A DNA stretch of 5,150 bases, from NCBI GenBank assembly GCA_002869465.1, contig PKSW01000365.1:1-5150 (forward strand), written 5' to 3'. Every line of letters begins with the position of its first letter. Position 1 is the stretch's first letter. The position numbers and the translations under genes were made by a program. The notes beneath the pieces were generated by a model. That model was given only the letters and a program-made list of their open reading frames with translations. It ran no database searches and was not told where the DNA came from. Positions 1 through 5,092 of this stretch are shown here, piece after piece. This stretch comes from Marinilabiliales bacterium (lineage in GTDB: Bacteria; Bacteroidota; Bacteroidia; Bacteroidales; F082).

Positions 1-177
1 ACTGTGAACATCGCTTCACGAATGGAATCGAATGGCGAGATTGGAAAAGTAAATGTGTCATCTTCCACATTTGAATTGATAAAGAATCATTTTGAATGTA
101 TATATCGTGGTAAAATCTCCGCTAAAAATGTAGGAGAGATTGATATGTATTTTGTTGAAAATGGATTGACTAATTGA
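1..177 (+). CDS. Class III adenylate/guanylate cyclase, C-terminal end (5'-truncated by window)
   Basis: The reading frame is open from base 1 to a TGA at 175-177 and gives the last 58 residues of a protein whose start lies outside the window. The fragment begins TVNIASRMES, followed by GKVNVS, which is the hallmark of the end of a class III nucleotide cyclase catalytic domain. The Asn and Arg of the NIASR segment correspond to the transition-state-stabilising Asn-x3-Arg pair of the family. The rest (STFELIKNHFECIYRGKI, then the final beta strand DMYFVENG) also fits the family. The enzyme would convert ATP or GTP to cAMP or cGMP plus pyrophosphate. The residues that set the substrate, and any sensor or membrane domain, are upstream and not visible. 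Only 41 bases separate it from the next gene, so it is probably co-transcribed with the flavoprotein and the cNMP-binding protein that follow. Confidence 0.88.
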   Translation, partial: TVNIASRMESNGEIGKVNVSSSTFELIKNHFECIYRGKISAKNVGEIDMYFVENGLTN

Positions 178-218
178 AAAAATGAAAGAAGTAATTTTTA
201 TTTATCTATAAAAACATT

Positions 219-1559
219 ATGAATAAAAGTATTGAGCTCAAGGATGGGTCACAAATAGCAGTGATCGGAGGAGGTCCTGCGGGCAGTTTCTTTGCCTATT
301 TCGCCCTAGATTTTGCTGAAAGATACGGAATGGATATAGGTGTTGATATTATTGAAGGCAAAGATTTTAACTGCGCCGGTCCCACAGGATGCAACCACTG
401 TGGTGGAATTGTTTCAGAGTCGTTGATACAATCCCTCTCAACAGAAGGCATCATATTGCCGTCAAATGTTATCCGACGTGGGATCGAATCCTATACCATG
501 CACCTGGAACAGGGTTCAACGGTTATTGAAACCCCGCTTAATGAGCAGCGAATTGCATCCATGTTCCGAGGATTAGGACCCAGAGGTATTAAGGATAATG
601 AGCAACTGAGCTTCGACAATTATTTAATGGAATTAAGCCATCAAAAAGGAGCAACTCTGATATCGGGAAGGGTAACAGAAACAAAAAAAACGCCTGATGG
701 GATTGTCCTTAAAACTAAAGATGGATTTGAAAAAAAGTATGATTTGGTGGTAGGTGCAGTGGGTTTAAATGCCAGAACATTCAAACTGTTTCAGCAAATC
801 AATCCGTCGTTCGTTCCTCCAAAAACTACTAAAACACATATCTGTGAGTTCCACCTTGGGAAAGATATGATTAATGAATATTTTGGAAATTCGATGCATG
901 TGTTCTTGTTGAACCTTCCCAACATTAAATTCGGAGCGTTGATACCGAAAGGAAATTATGTGACCATGGTATTGCTGGGCTCGGATATTAATAAGGAAAT
1001 TGTTGCCGCTTTTCTTGAATCCGAACCAGTTCGCAGTTGTTTCCCTGAAGATATTGACCTAAATGATTATATGCCCTGCCAGTGTTATCCAAGTATTAAC
1101 ATATTAGGGGCAAAGTCAGCATTTGATGATCGAATGATTCTGATAGGAGATTCAGCGTCTTCAAAATTATATAAGAACGGTATTGGAGCTGCATACATCA
1201 CAGCAAAAGCAGCCGCACGAACCGCTATTTTCGAAGGTGTTTCCAAACATGATTTTAAAAAGCACTACCAACCCGTTTGTAACGAATTGGACAGGGATAA
1301 TATCATTGGAAAATTTATATTTTTGGTCACAACAGTTATTCAAAAATCACCAATATTAAAAAAGGGATTACTTCGAATGGTGGTAAAAGAGCAAAAAAAG
1401 GAAAAAAACAAAAGATATATGAGTTCTGTATTATGGGATACGTTTACAGGAAGCGCTCCCTATACAGATATTTTTAAGCGTACTTTAAATCCAATTCTAA
1501 TTAAAAATCTGATTGGAAATACCTTCAGTGGATTAATCATAGGAACAAAATCAAAATAA
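219..1559 (+). CDS. FAD-dependent oxidoreductase, geranylgeranyl reductase-like
   Basis: This is a 446-aa cytosolic or membrane-associated flavoprotein of the FAD/NAD(P) Rossmann superfamily. The dinucleotide-binding loop IGGGPAGS is at residues 16-23, with an acidic residue (E46) ending the second strand. The second FAD motif is ILIGDSASS at 307-315 (G310, D311), followed by NGIGAAYITAKAAA at 320-333. This order is typical of group A flavoprotein oxidoreductases, including geranylgeranyl and digeranylgeranyl-glycerolipid reductases. A Cys cluster, C52-x5-C58-x2-C61 (CAGPTGCNHCGG), lies just after the FAD-binding region; similar GCNxCGG segments occur in reductase-like members. Its role here is unknown. 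The C-terminal 80 residues are basic with weakly hydrophobic helices (FIFLVTTVI, LIKNLIGNTF), perhaps for membrane contact, but there is no clear transmembrane segment. The ATG at 219 has no Shine-Dalgarno sequence, only an A-rich leader. It ends 3 bases before the cNMP-binding gene, so the two are almost certainly co-expressed. The substrate cannot be told from sequence; an isoprenoid or lipid double bond is a reasonable guess. Confidence 0.85.
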   Translation: MNKSIELKDGSQIAVIGGGPAGSFFAYFALDFAERYGMDIGVDIIEGKDFNCAGPTGCNHCGGIVSESLIQSLSTEGIILPSNVIRRGIESYTMHLEQGSTVIETPLNEQRIASMFRGLGPRGIKDNEQLSFDNYLMELSHQKGATLISGRVTETKKTPDGIVLKTKDGFEKKYDLVVGAVGLNARTFKLFQQINPSFVPPKTTKTHICEFHLGKDMINEYFGNSMHVFLLNLPNIKFGALIPKGNYVTMVLLGSDINKEIVAAFLESEPVRSCFPEDIDLNDYMPCQCYPSINILGAKSAFDDRMILIGDSASSKLYKNGIGAAYITAKAAARTAIFEGVSKHDFKKHYQPVCNELDRDNIIGKFIFLVTTVIQKSPILKKGLLRMVVKEQKKEKNKRYMSSVLWDTFTGSAPYTDIFKRTLNPILIKNLIGNTFSGLIIGTKSK

Positions 1560-1562
1560 ACA

Positions 1563-1925
1563 ATGAAAAGTAATAAATTAGGACGCCTCTATCAAAACGG
1601 AGAAGAGGTGATCAAACAAGGAGAAATGGGAGACTGCCTTTACGTGATTCAAGAAGGTGTTGTAGAAGTAATTGATGAGTCAGGCGAAAAAGAAATTAAA
1701 CTCGCTGAGCTGGGAGAATCCGAATTCTTTGGCGAAATGGGATTATTTGAAAAAGATGTAAGGTCATGTACGGTTCGAGCAAAGGGCGATGCAAAAATCA
1801 TGACCATCGACAAAAGAAACTTTTATAAGACGATTCAGAAGGATCCTTCATTGGCTTACCGCCTCCTGGAAAAGATGTCAAACAGGCTGCGCGAAACAAA
1901 TAAAAAGCTTAGAAATAAAGAATGA
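1563..1925 (+). CDS. Stand-alone cyclic nucleotide-binding domain protein
   Basis: This 120-aa protein is essentially one Crp/PKA-type cyclic nucleotide-binding beta-barrel. It reads GEMGDCLYVIQEGVVEV (20-36), then the phosphate-binding cassette FGEMGLFEKDVRSCTVRA at 56-73. The conserved Glu (E58, which contacts ribose) and Arg (R67, which contacts the cyclic phosphate) are both present, so ligand binding is expected. The cassette has the length seen in PKA regulatory subunits, one residue shorter than in E. coli Crp, and has Cys at 69 where small residues such as Ala are usual. A basic helical tail (MSNRLRETNKKLRNKE) follows. There is no helix-turn-helix, kinase or channel domain, so it is not a transcription factor. 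It probably relays the cNMP signal by binding another protein. It starts 3 bases after the flavoprotein gene and ends 12 bases before the HD gene, which makes those proteins the first candidate partners. Confidence 0.9.
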   Translation: MKSNKLGRLYQNGEEVIKQGEMGDCLYVIQEGVVEVIDESGEKEIKLAELGESEFFGEMGLFEKDVRSCTVRAKGDAKIMTIDKRNFYKTIQKDPSLAYRLLEKMSNRLRETNKKLRNKE

Positions 1926-1937
1926 ATGAGAATTTAA

Positions 1938-2546
1938 ATGATGAAGATTGATGCAACAATCGTTGAGGAAGCACGAAAATTTGTCATAGATAAACTAGAC
2001 AAAGATCTGCCTGACAATTACTTTTATCACAACAAGAAACATACGCTTGATGTTTTGCAAAACTCAGAAATTATAGCATATCATAGCGTTCTGAATCAAG
2101 AGGACAAAAGAATACTGCAGTGCGGCGCATTGTTCCACGACCTGGGTTACATCGATGGGTTTGATGAGCATGAGGCAAAAAGTGCTGCCTATGCAGATGA
2201 GTTTTTAAAATTAAAAAATGTGGATGCGAATATAATTGATGAGGTAAAACAAGCGATTCTTTCCACAAAAATGCCACAAAAACCCAGAAATAAAATATCG
2301 AGAATACTTTGTGATGCAGACTTAATGTATCTCTCGGATGAGTTACATTATTTCGATGAAGCTGAATTATTAAGAAAAGAATGGATAGAGACAGGAAAAT
2401 CATATATGAGCGAAAAGGAATTTTATAAAAATTCGCTGAAGTTTTTTGAAAATCATCATTACCATACAAAATATGGTAAGCAAGTACTAAGTCCTGGTAA
2501 AGAAAAAATATACCGGGACATTCAAAAAAAATATGCTGAAATGTGA
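1938..2546 (+). CDS. HD-domain metal-dependent phosphohydrolase
   Basis: This 202-aa protein has the metal-ligand pattern of the HD superfamily: H31 and H35 in YHNKKHTLDV, the signature H67-D68 in LFHDLGYIDG, H78 in DEHE, and D126/D128 in ILCDADL. All expected ligands are present, so it should be active. HD enzymes hydrolyse phosphate esters, including nucleotides and cyclic nucleotides; the substrate here is not known. From memory, the layout YHN..HT / FHD.GY..G...HE.S / I..TKMP..P / DADL / LR.E closely resembles the N-terminal HD domain of Bacteroidota proteins that carry a C-terminal PycTM/DUF5706 membrane effector region (Pycsar-type). That effector region is absent here. Two ATG codons lie in tandem (1938 and 1941), and either could be the start. 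With a cyclase and a cNMP sensor in the same operon, a role in degrading the signal is plausible but inferred. Confidence 0.85.
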   Translation: MMKIDATIVEEARKFVIDKLDKDLPDNYFYHNKKHTLDVLQNSEIIAYHSVLNQEDKRILQCGALFHDLGYIDGFDEHEAKSAAYADEFLKLKNVDANIIDEVKQAILSTKMPQKPRNKISRILCDADLMYLSDELHYFDEAELLRKEWIETGKSYMSEKEFYKNSLKFFENHHYHTKYGKQVLSPGKEKIYRDIQKKYAEM

Positions 2547-2624
2547 GAGTCAAACAAACTTTTTAGGCAATAAGATTACTTTTACATCCCAAATGAAGAA
2601 TAACAAACAAATAAAAAAAGAATC

Positions 2625-2640
2625 TAAGGAGGATCATGTG
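2625..2640 (+). promoter_or_regulatory. Perfect Shine-Dalgarno with overlapping ATGTGA and GTG start
   Basis: TAAGGAGG occupies 2625-2632 and the GTG used as start is 2638-2640. An out-of-frame ATG at 2636 is followed at once by TGA, so ATG initiation there would make nothing; only GTG gives the long frame. AGGAGG (2627-2632) can pair perfectly with CCTCCT at 2650-2655 across a 17-base loop that contains the start codon. The ribosome site could therefore be hidden in the folded mRNA. The sequences are seen directly; the regulatory role is inferred. Confidence 0.5.
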
Positions 2641-3351
2641 AATAATAACCCTCCTATTGAACTGAAAAGGAGTAAAAGCATTCTTTCAGATATCAGGAAT
2701 TTTTTTTTGTGCAATCCCGGTGAGCAAACCCTTATTCAGATTAACTCTGTTGATGATCGCTATACATTCAATAAAATCATACACGACAGGGTTGGAATAG
2801 GGGTTGAGGATTATCAGCTACTTAATATGCATAGAATTCATATAAATGCGCCATCTGAATTTGTGTTTAAAGAGTTATTGTCATGGGATGGAGATTCTAG
2901 CTGGTGGCCAAATCATATTGCCAGGGCTAACCTGCAAAACGGTAAATTGGAAAAAATAAAGATTACTTTGCTCGGCCTTTCAAACAATATTTTTAAATTA
3001 AAAAATGGACTCTTCGGATACCATCTGTTACACTTGTTCAACTTAAATGCCATTAAGTTTCAAAAAGAAGCTGATGAAAACGCAGCAAGATATTTATTAT
3101 ACAGTTGTAGTGGAGGATATCCTATTGGGGTATTTTGTCTATATGTTCGTGATTCAAACACCCAAGAAGAGGAAACAGGCCTTTCTCAATTGTTTGCAGT
3201 AGTAAGTTTTAATTTTTATGGCAAACGGTCATTGTCGAATTGGAACATCCTTAGAAAAGGATGGGAAAAAATACATAATAAAGTCACCTCAAATGTTTTA
3301 TACAGGATAAAACTTATATCTGAAAGAGATTACGCATCACTAAAACCATAA
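2638..3351 (+). CDS. Probable SRPBCC/START-like ligand-binding protein, GTG start
   Basis: From the GTG at 2638 this is a 237-aa protein without signal peptide or membrane segment. Residues 62-95 (LNMHRIHINAPSEFVFKELLSW, then SWWPNHIA) resemble the opening of SRPBCC/polyketide-cyclase-like folds: a strand ending in a 'hINAPsEfVF' turn, a helix, then a Trp-rich segment. It ends with a long helix (WNILRKGWEKIHNKVTSNVLYRIK, about 202-225), as these folds do. Such proteins bind hydrophobic ligands in a cavity. The family assignment is by pattern only and moderately certain; no function can be given. The start was chosen because a perfect TAAGGAGG lies 5 bases upstream of the GTG, a strong signal in a window where other genes lack one. 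In-frame ATGs at 2593 (252 aa) and 2533 (272 aa, overlapping the HD gene by 14 bases) are alternatives; the extra residues are Lys/Asn-rich and look unlike a domain. It is the last gene of the run and is followed by a terminator. Confidence 0.62.
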   Translation: MNNNPPIELKRSKSILSDIRNFFLCNPGEQTLIQINSVDDRYTFNKIIHDRVGIGVEDYQLLNMHRIHINAPSEFVFKELLSWDGDSSWWPNHIARANLQNGKLEKIKITLLGLSNNIFKLKNGLFGYHLLHLFNLNAIKFQKEADENAARYLLYSCSGGYPIGVFCLYVRDSNTQEEETGLSQLFAVVSFNFYGKRSLSNWNILRKGWEKIHNKVTSNVLYRIKLISERDYASLKP

Positions 3352-3410
3352 GTTGAATCTTAAAAAAATATTTGCAATATTTAATATATTTTTAATAAAA
3401 TATCCTCATA

Positions 3411-3490
3411 ACCTGGCAGAAATAAAAAACACTTCCTTTAGTTAATTAGTAAGTGTGTTTTTTCTGTTGATTACTTCGTGGCCCCATCAG
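3411..3490. repeat. Direct repeat module, copy A (possible tRNA 3'-end/terminator remnant)
   Basis: This module shares with 4861-4940 a 17-base identical stretch (CCTGGCAGAAATAAAAA, here 3412-3428), a CACTT/AAGTG hairpin core in the same place, and an 18-of-23 match from TGATTA through the final CAG (here 3468-3490). Read on the minus strand it runs CTGATGGGGCCAC, spacer, hairpin, U-tract, which resembles a tRNA acceptor end followed by its terminator. The tRNA likeness is weaker here than in copy B. Confidence 0.6.
3424..3463 (+). terminator. Rho-independent-type terminator, probably bidirectional
   Basis: ACACTT (3429-3434) pairs with AAGTGT (3451-3456). The stem extends past one A.G mismatch through AAAA (3424-3427) with TTTT (3458-3461). 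A run of six T (3458-3463) follows the hairpin on the + strand, and the A run on its left serves as a U-tract for minus-strand transcription. It lies about 75 bases after the SRPBCC-like gene and would end the cyclase operon. It is also part of a module repeated at 4861-4940. Confidence 0.65.
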
Positions 3491-3557
3491 TGTCACTTCT
3501 GTTTTCTAACATATATCTTTTTAGCTTAAGCATTTAGGTACTTTTTTACTATTTTAT

Positions 3558-3565
3558 TATATTTG
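3558..3565 (+). promoter_or_regulatory. Candidate Bacteroidota -7 element for pirin gene
   Basis: TATATTTG fits the Bacteroidota -7 consensus TAnnTTTG and lies 93 bases before the pirin start. No convincing -33 TTTG is seen at the usual distance, and the region is AT-rich enough for chance matches, so this is tentative. It lies after the terminator, consistent with the pirin gene being its own transcription unit. Confidence 0.3.
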
Positions 3566-3658
3566 TTTTATTATACATATTACGAGTTGGCCGTAATTTT
3601 AAGTTTACAAGTGTATGAATGAAGGATTTCCAATAATTTTATAATATAAAAATCAGAA

Positions 3659-4675
3659 ATGTATAATAAATTTATTATCAATATAAAGCCTTTAGGTTTT
3701 ACCTGGGAGACTAGCGATCCGTTTTTATTTTGCGTGCATCACATCGATTATTATCCTAATGGAAATGATCAGCTAGGACCTGCTGTTTCATTGGAAGGCA
3801 GAAACATTGGACAGGACTTTACTCCAAAGGACGGTTGGCGAATGTATCATGGAGAAAAAATACCAGGTTTTCCTGCACATCCACACAGGGGATTTGAAAC
3901 TGTAACCATTGTATTAAACGGTTTTGTTGATCATTCTGATTCACACGGTGCATCAGGAAGATATGGGAATGGAGATGTACAATGGATGACTGCTGGTGCT
4001 GGTCTGCAGCACTCAGAAATGTTTCCTCTTCTAAATAAAGATAAACCAAATCCATTGGAGCTTTTTCAGATATGGCTTAACTTACCGAAAGCAAAAAAAT
4101 TTGCTAAGCCTTATTATAATATGCTTTGGTCAGAAGATATTCCTGTTTATAGAGAAAAAGACAAGAATGGAAAGTTAATAGAAGCAACTGTCATAGCAGG
4201 AAAAATAGGTGATATAGCAGCACCTGTGCCTGCGCCAGATTCTTGGGCAGCTGATCAAAAAAATGAGATTGGGATTTGGTTATTGAAAATTGAAGCTAAT
4301 GGTTTGTGGAATATTCCAACTGCTTCTTTTGGAATAAATCGTTCACTTTATTTTTACAAGGGCTCTGATATAAATATTGCTGGAATTAATGTAAAACCTT
4401 ATAATTCCGTTGAATTGTTGGCGGATCAGTCGGTAATTATTGAAAATGGGAATAAAGAAGCATATCTCTTGTTGCTTCAGGGACAACCGATTAATGAACC
4501 TATAATACAACACGGACCTTTCGTAATGAATGATGCTATAGAAATTCAACAAGCCTTTTCCGATTATCGCAGAACTCAATTTGGTGGCTGGCCTTGGACA
4601 AAATTTGATAATGTGCATCCTCACGATATGGGAAGATATGCTATTTATTCTGATGGTCGCAAGGAGATAAAATAA
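3659..4675 (+). CDS. Pirin family protein (bicupin)
   Basis: This 338-aa protein is a clear pirin. The N-terminal cupin carries HPHRGFETVTIVL at 74-86 and QWMTAGAGLQHSE at 108-120, giving the metal set H74, H76, H118 and E120 that binds Fe(II) in pirins. H92 and H96 in the VDHSDSHGASG segment are also family-typical. The C-terminal half ends with the usual pirin signature GPFVMNDAIEIQQAFSDYRRTQFGGWPW (286-313). At 338 residues it is longer than the common form of about 290; the extra sequence includes the insert near 40-70 (LGPAVSLEGRNIGQDF, then GWRMYHGEKIPGFPA), which I recall as normal for one subfamily, plus a short tail. Bacterial pirins include quercetin dioxygenases and regulators of central metabolism; the role here cannot be fixed. 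The protein is cytosolic with no signal peptide. The ATG at 3659 has no Shine-Dalgarno sequence. The gene stands alone between two copies of a direct repeat module. Confidence 0.93.
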   Translation: MYNKFIINIKPLGFTWETSDPFLFCVHHIDYYPNGNDQLGPAVSLEGRNIGQDFTPKDGWRMYHGEKIPGFPAHPHRGFETVTIVLNGFVDHSDSHGASGRYGNGDVQWMTAGAGLQHSEMFPLLNKDKPNPLELFQIWLNLPKAKKFAKPYYNMLWSEDIPVYREKDKNGKLIEATVIAGKIGDIAAPVPAPDSWAADQKNEIGIWLLKIEANGLWNIPTASFGINRSLYFYKGSDINIAGINVKPYNSVELLADQSVIIENGNKEAYLLLLQGQPINEPIIQHGPFVMNDAIEIQQAFSDYRRTQFGGWPWTKFDNVHPHDMGRYAIYSDGRKEIK

Positions 4676-4764
4676 TATATTTTAATATACATTATAATCA
4701 AATTACAATTACTAACTAAGTGTTAAGTGAATTGTCCTTTTAGATAAAGAAATGTATAAAAATA

Positions 4765-4826
4765 TTAATGGTCTGACAAATAAATGGTTCGGAATTCCCA
4801 GCCTACTCATATTGGCAGACCGTTAA
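4765..4826. repeat. Long imperfect inverted repeat (15-bp arms)
   Basis: TTAATGGTCTGACAA (4765-4779) pairs with TTGGCAGACCGTTAA (4812-4826), with 13 Watson-Crick pairs, one G.T pair and one A.G mismatch, around a 32-base loop. There is no T-run after it, so it is not a standard terminator. The loop contains GGTTCGGAATTCC, vaguely like a tRNA T-arm. It could be a structured 3' UTR of the pirin mRNA, a recombination site or a small element relic. Confidence 0.55.
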
Positions 4827-4860
4827 GTAGTCTATGTGATTTAGATAAACTTCTCTCAAA

Positions 4861-4940
4861 ACCTGGCAGAAGCCTGGCAGAAATAAAAAGCCACTTACGT
4901 TAAAACTTTGTAAGTGGCTGATTATTATGTGGGCCCACCA
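4861..4940. repeat. Direct repeat module, copy B
   Basis: This is the second copy of the module at 3411-3490, in the same orientation about 1.45 kb away. The shared CCTGGCAGAAATAAAAA is at 4873-4889. In this copy CCTGGCAGAA is itself doubled in tandem (4862-4871 and 4873-4882). A stronger hairpin and the segment ending GTGGGCCCACCAG follow. The two copies bracket the pirin gene. Confidence 0.65.
4883..4919 (-). terminator. Minus-strand rho-independent terminator
   Basis: AGCCACTTAC (4889-4898) and GTAAGTGGCT (4910-4919) form a perfect 10-bp stem with an 11-base loop. The A-rich stretch on the left (4881-4889) gives a U-tract (TTTTTATTT) for transcription running right to left; no T-run follows on the + side. 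There is no gene on the minus strand to its right in this window, so it looks like a terminator left behind with the tRNA-end-like segment just upstream of it. Confidence 0.7.
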
Positions 4941-4944
4941 GGAC
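4929..4944 (-). pseudogene. tRNA 3'-end-like fragment (possible att remnant)
   Basis: On the minus strand this reads GTCCTGGTGGGCCCAC. That fits the last part of a tRNA: T-stem 3' strand CCTGG, acceptor strand TGGGCCC, discriminator A and the C of CCA. From memory, Bacteroidota tRNAs with a GGGCCCA acceptor end this way. Beyond 4944 the match to a T-loop is lost, so no whole tRNA exists here. A terminator lies directly downstream in the minus direction, as behind a real tRNA. Such fragments typically mark where an element integrated into a tRNA 3' end. GTGGGCCCAC is also a palindrome, so chance similarity is possible. Confidence 0.42.
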
Positions 4945-5050
4945 CATATAAAATTTATAAACTTCTGTATTTTAGTGGTTTAAAAGTCTGGAAATGAAAA
5001 AACACTATAAAATATAAGCTAAAATGTTTGACACTACAATATATTGATTT

Positions 5051-5079
5051 TTTGAAGGTTTATATTCGATTTAATTTTG
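5051..5079 (+). promoter_or_regulatory. Candidate Bacteroidota promoter reading off the right edge
   Basis: TTTG at 5051-5054 and TAATTTTG at 5072-5079 are separated by 17 bases and fit the Bacteroidota -33 TTTG / -7 TAnnTTTG pattern. Transcription would begin near 5086. No coding frame opens before the window ends (ATGs at 5099 and 5134 stop within a few codons), so any target gene is beyond 5150. Confidence 0.35.
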
Positions 5080-5092
5080 TCAGTATTGACAA
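5077..5092. promoter_or_regulatory. Dyad resembling a Crp/Fnr-family operator
   Basis: TTGTCAGTATTGACAA is a perfect 6-base inverted repeat with a 4-base spacer, overlapping the end of the promoter candidate's -7 element and its predicted start point. Its TTGNN/NNCAA outer bases recall Crp/Fnr-type half-sites. A repressor bound there could block transcription. This is inferred from position and symmetry only. Confidence 0.3.

Larger units (their letters stand above)
3352..3658. other. Intergenic region between SRPBCC-like gene and pirin gene
   Basis: This 307-base gap is very AT-rich and I see no gene in it. It holds a short perfect AT dyad (AAATATT 3366-3372 / AATATTT 3376-3382), the terminator and repeat copy A, and a promoter candidate for the pirin gene. 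Confidence 0.7.

Noticed and set aside
1..2546. Assignment of the locus as a Pycsar anti-phage system
   Set aside because: The cyclase-plus-HD pairing is suggestive, but no transmembrane, TIR or other killing effector is visible and the flavoprotein has no known place in that system. Kept only as a possible relation.
2071..2553. Minus-strand open frame opposite the HD gene
   Set aside because: Low-complexity His/Leu/Phe-rich translation with no family pattern, fully antisense to a gene with intact catalytic motifs.
2533..2637. N-terminal extension of the SRPBCC-like gene from the ATG at 2533 or 2593
   Set aside because: Lys/Asn-rich residues without domain character, a 14-base overlap with the HD gene in the first case, and a far better ribosome site at the GTG. 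Not excluded, only less likely.
3819..4055. Minus-strand open frame inside the pirin gene
   Set aside because: Antisense to the most conserved cupin motifs; no recognisable protein features.
4343..4624. Minus-strand open frame inside the pirin gene's 3' half
   Set aside because: Antisense shadow with no domain pattern or start signal.
4752..4826. 24-codon frame starting MYKNINGLTNKWFGIPS
   Set aside because: It faintly recalls the start of Bacteroidota membrane sensor proteins, but it is very short, has no ribosome site and coincides with the inverted repeat, which explains the sequence better.
3411..4940. CRISPR array or insertion sequence
   Set aside because: Only two copies of the repeat with a full gene between them, no spacers of regular length, no transposase and no terminal inverted repeats.
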